Below, one piece after another: positions 21,780 to 33,444 of a stretch of DNA of 64,000 nucleotides; position 1 is the first letter of the stretch; the number at the start of each line of letters is the position of its first letter. This stretch comes from Nemophila menziesii. Lineage: Eukaryota; Streptophyta; Magnoliopsida; Boraginales; Hydrophyllaceae. The stretch covers positions 9,966,001 through 10,030,000 of the forward strand of contig JARWIR010000014.1 of NCBI GenBank assembly GCA_029959085.1, written 5' to 3'. Below the pieces are notes generated by a model. The model was not told the origin of the DNA and ran no database searches. It saw nothing but the letters and a program-made list of their open reading frames with translations. The translations under genes and the position numbers were made by a program.

Positions 21780-22976
21780 ATGACTAATATAACAACAATC
21801 TTATCTAACAAGAGGGAGGTGAAGAGTAACAAGGGATTGGATTTAAACAAGAAGAAATTAATTAACAAAAGTGCTAGTTCTAAATCAAAGGGTAAAGAGA
21901 AATTAGAGAAGAGTGGGAAACCTTCGTATGATCGTAATGGTAAAAAGCTTTATTATTATGCAAAGGAGAGAACTCAACCTCAACAAGATCTTATACCTAT
22001 AGAGAAAGTGGATACTTCAAGAGCTCTGAAGATTTCTGCAGAGAAACAATTAAAAGAACTACCTTTTGCTTATGAGAAAGTATTCAAGGAAGAAATTAGA
22101 GATGGAGAATACAAGAGATTCTTTGAGCTTGGTGAGAAATTGGGTTGGTCTACGTTCATGGTAAGCCGTTCTGAATTATGTCCTGAATTAGTTTTGGAGT
22201 TCTATTTAGGCCTCTTTAGCCAAGATAGTAATTGTGTTCCGATTAGAGGAAAGTTAGTTCCTTTCACAGTTGAGGAGATTAGGAACCACTTCAAGTTTAA
22301 GGAATTGAAAGGTTCCTGCAAATTTGAAGAAGCAGTTGCTAAACGAAAAATCTTTGATGAGGAATTACTTTTTGAGCATGTTTTAGACAAGGAGAAAGTG
22401 CAATCACATAAGGGAGAATTGAAGGCACCTTGGCCTTACAAATATCTTCAAGCAGATGCAAGAATTTGGCACAATTTCCTTATTCCTAATGTCTTTGGAA
22501 ACACACGAACTTTGGATGTGACTATGAAGAACGCGCTACTTTTGGACTGTATTTTGAGAGGAGAAGAAGTTGATGTGGCACAGTTGATCTATGAGGAGGT
22601 GATACGATTTTCGGTCTCTCCTAAATCAGTTTATAATGTTAAATTTCCAACTATGATCACGTGTCTTGTGCGAAAAGCGAACGTAGCATTGGGTGAAGAA
22701 GAGAAACTCGAGTTTAAGATGAGTTATATTGATAATGCATGGATCAAAGAGAGTCTTCGAAGAGCGGGTTCTACTCAAGCCTCGAAGGAAGAAAAGGAGC
22801 AAAATTGGCAAGAGAAGATGGAGGAGCGTTTAACGAAATTTGAAGTAGCTCAAACTTCTTTAGTCAATGATGTGGCACAAATCAACGCGAATCAAGTGCA
22901 CATCATGAAACTCCTTGAGCAATTAACAAAAGATCCAGCAATTCCAACCTTGCATATCAATGATGCGAGGCAATAG
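21780..22976 (+). CDS. Accessory ORF (putative plant transposon protein domain), intact in element A
   Basis: Open frame of 398 residues from ATG 21780 (MTNITTILSN). The N-terminal 75 residues are Lys/Ser-rich and basic. The middle (about residues 95-320) has the order of the Pfam 'putative plant transposon protein' domain found in Ty3 retrotransposons: ELPFAYEKVF, LGWSTFMVSRSE, VPFTVEEIRNHF, WHNFLIPN, KNALLLDCILRGEEVDVAQLIYEEV, FPTMITCLVRKA. A Glu/Lys/Gln-rich, coiled-coil-like C-terminus follows. The function of the family is unknown. No signal peptide or membrane helix is evident, so it does not look like an envelope protein. H has the same gene broken; E and F lack the centre. It is the only long undamaged frame in element A. 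Confidence 0.8.
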   Translation: MTNITTILSNKREVKSNKGLDLNKKKLINKSASSKSKGKEKLEKSGKPSYDRNGKKLYYYAKERTQPQQDLIPIEKVDTSRALKISAEKQLKELPFAYEKVFKEEIRDGEYKRFFELGEKLGWSTFMVSRSELCPELVLEFYLGLFSQDSNCVPIRGKLVPFTVEEIRNHFKFKELKGSCKFEEAVAKRKIFDEELLFEHVLDKEKVQSHKGELKAPWPYKYLQADARIWHNFLIPNVFGNTRTLDVTMKNALLLDCILRGEEVDVAQLIYEEVIRFSVSPKSVYNVKFPTMITCLVRKANVALGEEEKLEFKMSYIDNAWIKESLRRAGSTQASKEEKEQNWQEKMEERLTKFEVAQTSLVNDVAQINANQVHIMKLLEQLTKDPAIPTLHINDARQ

Positions 22977-23063
22977 CCTCGTGAGTATGTTCTCTTTCTT
23001 CCTTACCATTTCTGTAAATATGCCTATCTGCTAATTTTAATTTCTGTTTTTCGAGTCTTTTTC

Positions 23064-23100
23064 GAGTCGTGGGGACACGGCTCATTTTTGAGTTGGGGGT
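23064..23100 (+). promoter_or_regulatory. Hairpin plus internal polypurine-like copy 2, element A
   Basis: GAGTCGTGGGGACACGGCTC (23064-23083) folds as an eight-pair stem with a GGGA loop. Three bases on is TTTGAGTTGGGGGT (23087-23100). The same pair occurs in H (56462-56498), E (minus, 32588-32624) and, degraded, F (about 38074-38112). Confidence 0.75.
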
Positions 23101-24536
23101 GTGGGGATTCGTTGTCTCTCATCTCCATTTTTCTGTTTTTTTGGGTGAAATTAAAATTTTTGATACATGGGAATTAGATGTAGAGTAAGTGTAATAGCTT
23201 GAAAGCATAAGCTCAGTAGATTAATGATAGTAAGTGATATGTTTATGAGCTATGTATTTGTATGCCTTGAGTATTTGCAGGAAAACACACGTTGATAGTA
23301 AAGAAAAGATTAGTGAGCAATGCGATAGAAAGTATATTCGATCTCAGGGAACCTTGAGAAGTGTGTAGGCCGTGAGATCCAAGCTAGTTGAAAAACCATT
23401 TGATGAAAGTGCTAAAGGTAAGAAATTTTCTAAATTACATAGTGTAGAAAGTGATCAAGGCGGTTCTTTCATATTTTTAAAGCCTTTGAAGCCTTTTTAT
23501 ACCTTCTCACCTTGTGATTTTGATTTTATATGCTATATCCTTCTTAGCCCCTTCTAGCCTTTCTAAAGCCTTTTATTGAAACACATTATAAGCCATATCC
23601 TTTAGATTTTAGGACATTTCCATATGACCCGCACTCGAATCACGATGCTTAGACAGTTGTTTTAGAGCTTAAGTTTGGGGTGGTGGGTCCACCATTATGG
23701 GAATTGATATTTTGTTGGGATTTTTGAGCTTATTATTGTGCTTAGTGCTTTATATTGATGATGTATCACGGAATTGTATTGTAACCCTTTGTCGGGGTAA
23801 TAGTGAATGAAAAAGAAGCTTCGAGCTAATATTGCCAACAAGGGCATTAAAAGAAAAAATATATATATGAGGAAGTAGCATGATATCTCATCATTAAAAA
23901 GAGAGTCATAGCTATAACTGAAAATTGATTTGAAAAGAAAAGAAAATATATATATTCGGACCGGCAAAGTGGATTTTTATTTGAACATCTTAAGTTTTAA
24001 ATTGGGTTATTGGGGATGCTAAATTATGCATCAAGGAATTCATTGGGTTGAGTGAGAAACGTTTTATGAGAGTAACTCAAGCTCTAGGGCGATTCGTTGA
24101 TGGCTAGTGAGGAGAGAGCCAAAAGCTCACTCCAAATTATCCAAATATATGATCATACCGTCCCTAAGCCTGCATTACAACCTTAAAGACCTTGTGATTC
24201 TTTGTTATGTAATTGAGAAGTGATTGAGCCATTAGAGATTAGTTAAGTGGATCCTTGGATACTAGTGAGGTTTGATGAACAATCTATAGCTCTCAAGAGG
24301 AACTGAGTAAAGTCCCAATCCTTCTTACATTGCGAAACTAATCTAATCTTGAATTCAAGCCGTGTTGACTGTGGATATGAGAAGTGTACAGGTATGTAGT
24401 TTATGAATATTATTGCATGAAATTTTCTGAGTTATGTGCTTTGGGTTTATTCTATATATTCTGCTATGCTTTTTTCCTTGTGTTGAGAATTTTATAAGTG
24501 TGTATTTCTAGACTTCCCTATGTTTTTATCTTTTAT
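23101..24536 (+). other. 3' untranslated region of element A
   Basis: AT-rich, no conserved reading frame. Includes a third purine stretch (about 23668-23690, AAGTTTGGGGTGGTGGG) and 'ccggcaaag' sequence shared with B, E and H. No gene is seen. Confidence 0.6.
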
Positions 24537-24569
24537 TGTATCGGGACGATACAACTTTGAGTTGGGGGT
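24537..24569 (+). promoter_or_regulatory. Hairpin and 3' polypurine tract of element A
   Basis: TGTATCGGGACGATACA (24537-24553, seven perfect pairs, loop GGA) followed by TTTGAGTTGGGGGT (24556-24569), two bases before the 3' LTR. The tract should prime plus-strand DNA synthesis. Confidence 0.85.
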
Positions 24570-24571
24570 CT

Positions 24572-26099
24572 TGATGTCTCCTCATTTGTGATATATTTAT
24601 GTTAGGATGAGACATCATTTTTAGTGTTTTAGAAGTCAATAATGTCGATTTTCTTGAGTTTTAGTGCACTTTCCTATTTTGTGTCTTGATTTGTAGAAAT
24701 AATATTTTTAGAGCATATTGGGTTTAATTGTTTATTTAGTGTGTAGCATTAAAGATAATTATGGAGATTAATTAGAGTCCAAGTCAAAGACAACAACTTA
24801 TGGAAAGAGATTAACATGGTAATTGGAGAAAAGGAAATAAAAGCTAAAAAGATGGAAAAGGAAAAGCTGCCTAAATCTGGGATTCTGCACACACGTCTAA
24901 AGATTGGTGTTTTTACCTAAGAAATAGGCCGAATTTGGAGATTTCTTTCTCTAGGGCCTAGATAATTCTGTTGCGATTCTTTTGGTATCTTGTGGAGCGA
25001 AATCGGACCAATAACGAAGAAGATACACTCAAAACGGTGCAGCAGTGGTTATCTTTATTTCCATACGAATTTGAGTTGGGCTAGAAGTCCATTACCTTAA
25101 CTATTCCTCAAGAAAACGAATTAGGTCTTCTAAACACCTATAAATACACCCTTATATCACTTGTAAATCATCCTTGCCTCATAGTAATTAGTTCTTAAGG
25201 TCTTATTCTTCCAGTTTATTGTAGAGAGCAAGATGATGTCTTTTGTAATTTCTTTTAGTTTATTTCCATCAGGTATGAACTAAACCTCCCATAGCTTGGG
25301 TTTTGCATATGTATAATCTATGAATTCTAATTCTTCTATCTAAGTTTCTTTGGGAATTATATGTTTTAATCTGATATTAGCTACTTACTTTATATTTGCT
25401 TATGTGTTTTGACTTAATGTCTTTCCTAGAACTGATCACTTTAGGATTGTTTTAAGAGTAGTTAGATGGTCTCCTTGACAGGGTGTTTAACTATTGAACC
25501 ACCACATAACGTCTAGTGTCGATAGCAGTTCTGACAAAACATACTTCTAACTAGATAGTCATTAAGGTTTGTTTTAATCACCATATCACCAAGATTGCAG
25601 TATTTGCTTAGGGCCTTAGTGGCGTTTGATAACCCTACTTGACATCACTTCTTGGTTGTGCCGTAGCCCCCTTAGTCGCTCTCAAGGTCTAAGGTAGTGG
25701 AATTTAGAATCCTGACTAAGTATTACCAAGAGCTAATATTCTCCCTTATGAACTAGATTATAGATAGAATTAGAAGGATTAGTGCATACTAGCAAAACCT
25801 AAGCTATATCTCTCATCTCATATTCTTAATCTTTTACTTTATTGTCTTTATTTTCCTTAGTTTTAATTCTTAGTCTCGAATTTTTATTTGCTTTATTTTC
25901 TGTCTTTTAATTATTTACTTTTACTCGTTATCTGTTCCTACGCGATTAACACACTTAAGTCCCTGAGAACGAACTCTACTTATCATTAAAACTTGCATAC
26001 GTCCTGTAATACTTGCAGTACTGTGCCTGTCTAAGGTGAGAGTGCATAGTTTTCCATACTTAAATTGATCTTATTTTTATCACACCCTAGGCGACACCA
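24572..26099 (+). repeat. 3' LTR of element A
   Basis: 1528 bp, TG...CA, close to identical with 16146-17665. Followed by the CATCT duplication at 26100-26104. Confidence 0.93.
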
Positions 26100-26649
26100 C
26101 ATCTACTCTTAATCATGACTCTGCACCGAGTCCTTTATAGAACATGGCTAATTGTAATTCTGGCGAGTATCCATGTAGTGCAGATCTTGCCAACTTTCTG
26201 TGAAATCTAGTCCATGCTTCACCAACACTCTCTCCGGCTTCTTATAAGAAATTCATAAGCTCCAATTATTCCTTCACTCCCATACTTGTAGGATAAAATT
26301 GATCAAGGAATATTGCTTGAAGCTTGTCCCAATTTTTTATTAGCTTGGGAGGTTGACCATCTAACCAATCGCTTGATTTCCCGATCAAGAAGAATTGAAA
26401 CATTAAATAATACATCTGCTCTTGCGTAACACCTTCAGTATTGTACACATCACAAAATTGCATGAATTTCTGAACATACAAACTTGGGTCTAGATGTGTA
26501 ACACCACTATATTTCCCATAGCTCGCGAATTGATTAATCAAGTCAGGACCAAGCTTGAATCGAATGACTTGAATAGTTGGAGGGCGAATTCTTATGGGGT
26601 GCACTCGAAATGGGCCAGGAAGACTTAGCTCTAACCGTTGATTTGCAAT
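26100..26649 (-). pseudogene. Element B gag N-terminal half (broken)
   Basis: Minus-strand gag domain of B right of element A: FKLGPDLINQFASYG, LYVQKFMQFCD, FFLIGKSSDWLDGQPPK, LQAIFLDQFYP (26266-26604). It continues with a frameshift to the insertion site. The position of the start codon in E (ATG in AGATGGCAAG) is ATT here (26647-26649), so translation could not begin normally even before A interrupted the gene. The rest of gag is at 15962-16140. Confidence 0.75.
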
Positions 26650-26748
26650 CTAAAAATATGAAAAAGACAAAAACAAAAATCAAAAAGCGTAAAATAGAAC
26701 TAACTAAAAATAAAAGCACTAAATAAATGCACAAGGACTAACGATGTA

Positions 26749-26767
26749 GTCTCCGGCAGCGGTGCCA
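26749..26767 (-). promoter_or_regulatory. Primer-binding site of element B
   Basis: Minus-strand TGGCACCGCTGCCGGAGAC, six bases inside the 5' LTR. Two changes compared with A are consistent with decay. Confidence 0.7.
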
Positions 26768-26773
26768 AAAACT

Positions 26774-28272
26774 TGGTGTCGGTTAGGGCGTGATAAAAAA
26801 TATGGTAATAAAAGATGCAACTAACACCCTAGCCTAAACATGTTACTTACTACAAGTATCACAGATCGTATGCAAGCTTTAATGATAAGTGGAATTTTTT
26901 CCTCAGAGACTACGAAAGTTAGGAGAACTCATGCAAATATAAAGTGCAAATAAAAGAAGTGAGAGTAATAATATGCTGAAAATAAAAGACTTGGAAATAT
27001 TTGGTTGGTTTTTAAGACTCTAATTGACTAAATAAAATAAAAATAGGAAATTAAATAAAATAGATAGAAAGATTATGATAGTTTAGTTGAAAACTAGAAA
27101 TTAATCCCCACTATCCTTGTTCTATATTTATTACCTAAGGGAGAATAGTGTGATATACAATGGCCGGGATTCTAAATTCCTCCTAACCCCCTTCCGGGTG
27201 GACTTAAAAAGTTCAAAACTTGGTGGTTAAATTAAACCATAATGGCTATCCAGTTAGGCAAGCCCTTCCGGATCACTACCGCTCACTTGACGACTATGTG
27301 ATGTTTTCTATAATTGAATCCCCCTTCCGGATGTTAACTCAATTACTAAGGTAATCCTATACGTGCGCGTCGCAAGAACTACAAACATTAATTCAAAACA
27401 CATAATACAAAGCTATCACTACTAAATTCAATTAAATGTAAAAGGACATCCTAAATTAAATAACATATAAAACAAGTCTAGGGTTCATACCCATATGATA
27501 ATATTAAGCTAAATAAATTAATTCATAAGAGAGAAATAAGAATACAGAATTACAAACGGGTAGGGTTGGAGCGGTATGAACAACTTCCAAGCTCCTTCTT
27601 CAATTCTTCTATATTGATCTTGGCTTCTTCTTGGTTGTTTGATGATTAGAGACTGGCCAAGGATGATTTTATAATGATAAGAGGGTGTATATATAGGGTT
27701 TTCTAAACTGTAGGTTGGATTTTTGGAATAGATGTCAAGTAATATGACTCTTTTCCAAATCAATTTTGTTTCCTAAAATATAGGAGAAGGGAAAAGCTGC
27801 TTCTGTCTTGTTTTGGTCGTAACGTACTCATTATTGCTCCTATTTTCACCTACTTTATACCGAAACGACCGGGTCGAAAATATCTACACTTTTCCTTTAG
27901 ACCGCATCTCTTAATTCCTAGCCGATTTTGAATTATATTAACTTTAGTGGACGTGACTGCAGCATTTTAGATTTACTTGGCAAATTTTCCTTTTCTATTT
28001 TATTTCTACTTCCTTTTGTCTCCAATTTCCATCTATATATTCTTCCTTATCTCTTTAGAATTGATTTGACATCTAATTAATTTTAATATATCTTAAATAT
28101 TCACATTAACACACAAATTAAACCAAATATGCTCTAAAAATAACAGATAATCAAATCAACACAAGAAATAGGAAAATATAAAATATGAATAAAAATCTAT
28201 AATTAATTGCTCTGATACACCTAAAATAATGTATCCAAACTAGATTAATTCATCACAAATAGGGAGACATCA
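26774..28272 (-). repeat. 5' LTR of element B
   Basis: 1499 bp, minus orientation, plus-strand ends TGGTGTCGG and GGGAGACATCA. A TATA-like TATATATA lies near 27689. It retains the uninterrupted LINE target (around 28240). Confidence 0.85.
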
Positions 28273-28277
28273 TATAG

Positions 28278-29639
28278 CTAATAATTGATGATGTAAGATA
28301 TAAACATAATCAAGTATAAAGTGTGTAAATGTAAAGAGTTTAAGAAAAGAGATTACGCGAGATTTAAAATGGTTCGGTTTTCCTATATCCACTACCTAGG
28401 TTCATCCACATAGGATATGCAAGCTTCTCTACTAAGCTTCTCCTATCTCTTAAAGATGAGATATAAACCTTTACACTTGAGGTTTTTCTGGGCTAAACCA
28501 CAACCTAAGAACTCAAAACGTTTTCCAGTTAAGTCACAACCCGAACTCAAACACTTCGAGCTGAACCCCTTGTGTAATCACCTACACAAGTGAACTACTT
28601 CCAACAATAGAAGCCTTCTCCATTTCCTGTTAAACTCTCACTAACAAAGCTAAGTCCTAATCTAAAGTTAAACCCTTGGTGGTTGGACGGATACAAATAT
28701 GAGCAATATACCTGTTCTTCGAAATAAGAAAATATAACAAAATATGAATATGAATTCCTTGATGAGTTGAATGTAAAATTTGAGGCTTGATTGTTGATCT
28801 CTTTGAATGAGTAGATATAAGAGGAAGCTTGGCTTGATTAATCTTCTTGATCTTTTGATATGAAAGTTTTAAGATCGAGGCTTGTTTCAAGATAAATGGT
28901 AAATAAATATTATTTAATAAAACTGAGAAATTACTTGAAAACAATAGAAATATATATGTTGTACTATTCTGGTGATATATTTTTTTTAAAGTGATCAATT
29001 GTGTTATATATAACATTTTAAACTTATTTTTTTAAATTAGATTTCCTAATATATAAAACTTAATTGAGAAGTTGCTATGTTTAGGAAAAGTATCATTCTA
29101 GAAAAAGCACATGTTGAGGTTAATCAGTCTCTCATATTTATATCGGTTATGATAATGTAACTATTATTATTTTAGTGGGTTATATTTAATTACAAATGGT
29201 TAAATACTAGATGTTGTGATACACGAAATATGAAAAAATATGATATACAAGTTAGCTAAAGTGAATATTGATGAATATGTCATGTCTATATTATTGCATG
29301 AGACCTTAGGAGTTGTAACACATATCATACTGATGAAATTGTCAAGGTGTACCATAGGTGGGTCGATCCAATATGGGTACATAGTATATTATACCATAGG
29401 AGGATCATCCCACTAAGAGTAAGATGTATACTTTACAATAGGTGTATCGGTATGCTATGGGTATTTAGTATACGTTGGCGTAGGTGGATCGTCCCACCAC
29501 GAGTCTTTAATATAGTATTGTATTGTAGTTCTAACTTATGTGTGTGCACAATATTGTATTGTGACAGTGAATACTGGAATAGGAATGGCATAAAGTTGCA
29601 TGTTGAATTCAGTTTTATAATAATGATAAATTTTTGCTT
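28278..29639. other. Older flanking sequence between B and E
   Basis: AT-rich. The left part (28278-28640) looks like a decayed repeat (see 2828-3261). The right part contains the 42-bp minisatellite. No gene is supported. Confidence 0.45.
29350..29517 (+). repeat. Minisatellite, four 42-bp units
   Basis: Units at 29350-29391, 29392-29433, 29434-29475 and 29476-29517, all exactly 42 bp but diverged (core TAGGTGGATCGTCCCACC in two units). The reading frame is open through all four because 42 is divisible by three. Confidence 0.8.
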
Positions 29640-29644
29640 ATACT

Positions 29645-31175
29645 TGGTGTCGCCTAAGGTGTGATAAAATAATGAATAAAATAAGTGCAAATAAACACCC
29701 TAGGCTGAGCACAGTTCTGCAAGTATTACAAGACGTATGCAAGTTTTAACGATAAATAAGATTTGTTCCTCAGAGACTACGAAAGTTAGGAAGAACTTAT
29801 GCAATTTATCAAGTGCAACTATTCAGCTAGAAATAATAATACGCAAGTAGAAAGAAGAGATAGATAGATTTTTATTTGGTTTTTGAATAAGAAAACTAAA
29901 CTAATAAATTAAAGACAGAAAATTAAATAAAAGGAAAGAACAGATAGTATGATAGTTTAGCCTGAGAAATTAGCAAGTAATCCCCACTAGTCTTGTTTAC
30001 TCTAAACATGTAAGGGTGAATCGTGTAGTATTGCAATAGTCAGCCTCAATTGTGATAGGTAGTTTAAAATATGGTTAACCTGTGTCAATAAGGGGTCCTA
30101 AGCAAACTTTTCCTACAATTGATTAATGATGCTAACACCAAACCATAATGACTATCTACTTAGGTTGATTTGTCAGGTCTAAACCTTACGCTAGACGCTA
30201 TGTGTTGATTCCAATAGTTAAATATGCCTTAGCTATCGACTATCTAACTATTATTAGAGTAATCAAATACGGTTGCAATCCGCAAAGAAAACAGACAATA
30301 AATCAGAACACAAAAACAGAAAAATAAAACATAAATTCAGTTTAAAACATATAATTACCAAATTAGATAAACGTTTAAACAAGTCTAGGGTTCATACATA
30401 TATTCTAAGTCTCAAGCTAAAATTATTTAATTCATACTATATAAAGAAAAAGAAGAAATTATAGATTTGAAGGTTGAAGATGACATAATATGGTGTTCCA
30501 CTCCTTCCAGACTTCTCTTCTTGTGTTGTAAGCTTCTTCCTAGCTTAAGGACTAGCCAAGGATGTGTTTCTTCTGATTAGAAGGTGTATTTATAGGGTAT
30601 AGGAAACCCTAAAACGTTTCTTGGAGTATAAGATAGGTATTGGACTCCAAGCCCAACTCAATTTCGTAACCCTAGAATATAGAAAAGGTAAGATTTTGAT
30701 GATGTTTTGTTTTGGCCGTAACCGATTCAATACTTATCCGTTTGACGCGTTCCAATAGTCGAAACGGATCGCCTTGGAAAGCTCTTTAACTTTAATGTAG
30801 ACCACTCTTCTAAATTCCTAGATAATATTGAGTTATGATCACATTTAGGTTCGTAGCTGCTGGGATTCAGATTTATTTGGCAACTTTATCTTTTCCTTTT
30901 TCATATTTCTTGCTTTTATCTCCAATTTCCATGTTTATACTCTTTCCTTTATCTCTTAGAATTAACTTGGCCTCTAATTAATTATCATATATCTTTAAAA
31001 CTTCACACTAAATAAACAATTAAGCCCAATATGCTCTAAAAATAATAAATAATTAAATCAAGACACGAAATAGGAAAGTGTACTAAATCATGAGAAAATC
31101 AACCTATACTATAATAAATACACCTAAAATGATGTCTCCACGATAGATTAAATCATCACAAATAGGGAGACATCA
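29645..31175 (-). repeat. 3' LTR of element E
   Basis: 1531 bp; plus-strand ends TGGTGTCGCC and GGGAGACATCA. TATAAATA in minus orientation near 30587. The polypurine tract adjoins at 31178. Confidence 0.88.
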
Positions 31176-31177
31176 AG

Positions 31178-31210
31178 ACCCCCAACTTAAAGTTGTATTG
31201 TCCCGATACA
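31178..31210 (-). promoter_or_regulatory. Polypurine tract and hairpin of element E
   Basis: Minus-strand TTTAAGTTGGGGGT (31178-31191), one base different from A, preceded by TGTATCGGGACAATACA (31194-31210) with one broken pair. Confidence 0.7.
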
Positions 31211-32730
31211 ATAAAAATAAAAATAAAGAACAGTAGGGTAGTCAAATATTAAACAAGAAGAAGAAGTAGGAGGAGAATAAGAACATAACAGAATGAATGA
31301 TCCTAGAGCAAAATATCTAAAAAGTCTCATGTAGTAGTGCTCAAGAAATAATGCACACGTATGCTTAATATACACATAATCAACAATCCATAAATTCAAG
31401 TCAAGATTAATTTCGCAATGCCAGAAGGAGAGGTCTTAACTCAGTTTGTGCTAATGGCTATAGGTTATTCATAGGTCCTAATATAGCATCCAATGGTCCA
31501 CTCACCTACAACCTAATAGCTATATTGTTTCTCCACCAAGCAGCTAGAAATCCTAAGGTCTTTACGGTTATAACGAGGTTTAGGGACGGTGTGGTATATT
31601 TGGATAATGAAAAGTGAGCTTTTGGCTCTCTCCTCACATTCCATAAACGAATCGTCCTAGAGCTTGAGTTTTCACTCGAAGATGTTCTCACTCAACCCAA
31701 TTTTTTGATGCTTTTGATGTGCATCCCTAATAATTCCAAATAAAACCTTTCATAATGATATACAAATTCCACTTTGCCGGTTCGAATATATATTCTTTTC
31801 ATATCAATTTTTATCTTTTGTATAGCTATGACTCTCTTTTTGATGTTCGAGATATCACGTTATTTTTTTTTTCATTTTTTTTTTTCAATTCATGCTTTTC
31901 ATCTTTTTTCATTCACTATTACCCTGGCAACGGGGTACAATAATAACTTTTTCATCATCAATAAAATCACAATTACAGATTCCCAAACCCAATGCTCCCT
32001 AATGATGAAACCCACCACCCCAAACTCAAGCTCTAAAAATGACTTGTCTCAGGTTTTGCGATTTGAGTACGGGTCATATAGATGTCCTACAAACTAAGGG
32101 TATGGATTATAATGTGGTTAAATAAAAGGCTTTAGAAAGGCTCAGAGGGGCTAAGCGGGATAAATAATAGTAATAATCAAATAAAAAGGATGAGAAAGAT
32201 AAAAGGCTTCAAGTGCCTTCAATATGAAAGAAATGCCTTATTCACTTTTCTAACTACCGGATTTTGTTACTTTTTCACTACTAGTTCATAGACAAGCGGG
32301 TTTTCAACTAATTTCAAACCTCACGTTCTACACACCAAATAACTCTCCCTAAGTTTCAACGTGACTTCTTAGCATTGCTCATTAACTTTTCTATCTTTTA
32401 TTTCCTGTTTTCATACATGCATACTAAACATATTTGTAACATCTTTCAAAAACATACTACTTACTATCATTAACTTAATTGAATCATGCTCAATAGGTAC
32501 ATTCAGCATATTCTATGCCTTATCAAATCTAAAAAATTTAAATTTTATACAAAAAACAAAAAGGGAAGATGAGGACAACGAATCCCCACCCCTAACTCAA
32601 AAGTGAGTCGTGTCCCCACGACTCGAAAAAGACTCACTAAAGAAATAAAATTTAAAATTAGCACACATATTGCACATAAAGAAATGGTAGGGAAGAAAGA
32701 AAACATACTCTTCGAGGCTATTGCCTCGCC
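31211..32730 (-). other. 3' untranslated region of element E
   Basis: Non-coding, matches the same region of A and B. Contains the second hairpin plus polypurine-like copy: minus-strand hairpin GAGTCGTGGGGACACGACTC (32605-32624, eight perfect pairs) then TTTGAGTTAGGGGT (32588-32601). Confidence 0.6.
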
Positions 32731-33444
32731 TTATCGACATCCAAGATAGGATTTGCTCGATCTTTCTTTTAGATCCTTTCCTTCTTTTGAAAGTTGCGTA
32801 ATTTCACTCAAAACTTTCATGATCCAAGCATTGTCAATATTGTTACTCATCTTATACTCAAGTGTTTCTCCTTCACCCAAAATCATATTCGCTTTACGAA
32901 CAAGACACGTGATCATTGTAGGATATTGCATATTAAATAACAACATGGGAGAGACCAAAAATCGCATCACCTCCTCATAGATCAACTGTGTCACATCCTC
33001 TTCTTCTCCTCACAAAATACAATTCAAAAAGATAGCGTTTTTAGAACGTCTTACCATGAACGTAGACCAACCCAATATTTCTCCAATCTCCAAGAATCTT
33101 CTTATATTCTCCTTTACCAACTTCTTCTTCAAATACTTTCTTATAAGGAAAAGGAAGTTCCTGCAATTGTTTCTTCGTAGAAGCTATCAGGGCCCTTGAA
33201 GCTTTCTCTTTTTCCTCGGGTGTACGACCTTCGATCTGTAGATGTTGTGTTGTTTTCTTCACTAAAGCTGGAACCTTTTTGCCCATTGAATCAAACACAG
33301 CTAGATGACATCTCTTCTCTTGACCTGTTTTACCCTTTGTATGGAACTAGAAGTTTTCTTCCTGATTTCTTCTCAAATAGAATCCAATACCTTGTTGTTC
33401 TTCATCTCTCTTACAGTAGATATTGTTTATGTTCTCTTAATCAT
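32731..33444 (-). pseudogene. Accessory ORF of element E with internal deletion
   Basis: Minus strand from ATG 33444. Recognisable parts are the N-terminus (33041-33298, ALVKKTTQHLQIEG, LQELPFPYKKVFEEEV) and the end of the domain (32731-32994, TQLIYEEVMRFLVSP, YPTMITCLVRKAN). Compared with A, the text from LGWSTFMVxRS joins directly to the equivalent of KNALLLDCIL, losing over 100 codons of the central domain; stops and frameshifts follow. F shows a deletion of the same central segment, so it probably predates both insertions. Confidence 0.65.

Larger units (their letters stand above)
16146..26099 (+). mobile_element. Element A: non-autonomous Athila/Tat-like LTR retrotransposon
   Basis: Complete 9954-bp element with perfect target duplication CATCT (16141-16145 and 26100-26104), inserted in the gag of element B. 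LTRs are 16146-17665 and 24572-26099. Order: LTR, primer-binding site, gag, protease, integrase-like tail, paired hairpins, palindrome array, accessory ORF, hairpin plus polypurine tract, LTR. No RT, RNase H or integrase core. The LTRs differ by roughly 20-25 substitutions plus a small indel by eye (about 1.5%), so insertion is fairly recent. Gag has a TGA and a frameshift; the accessory ORF is open. Confidence 0.93.
3267..28272 (-). mobile_element. Element B: Athila/Tat-like non-autonomous LTR retrotransposon, split twice
   Basis: Minus-strand element with LTRs at 26774-28272 (5') and 3267-4721 plus 11398-11433 (3'). The flanks AATAG (3262-3266) and TATAG (28273-28277) match at four of five bases, as expected for an old target duplication. 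A LINE (4722-11397) lies in its 3' LTR and element A (16146-26099) in its gag. Without these it would be about 8.4 kb. It contains remnants of gag, protease, an integrase-like tail and an accessory ORF, but no reverse transcriptase, RNase H or integrase core. LTR divergence is several percent by eye, the highest of the complete elements. Confidence 0.85.

Noticed and set aside
21780..22976. Accessory ORF as a retroviral-type envelope gene
   Set aside because: Its position fits, but no signal peptide, transmembrane segment or cleavage site is visible, and its domain order fits the plant transposon protein family instead.
30273..30464. Lys-rich short frames at 30273-30464 and 43397-43594
   Set aside because: Matching positions in the two LTRs of E, so merely repeated non-coding sequence.
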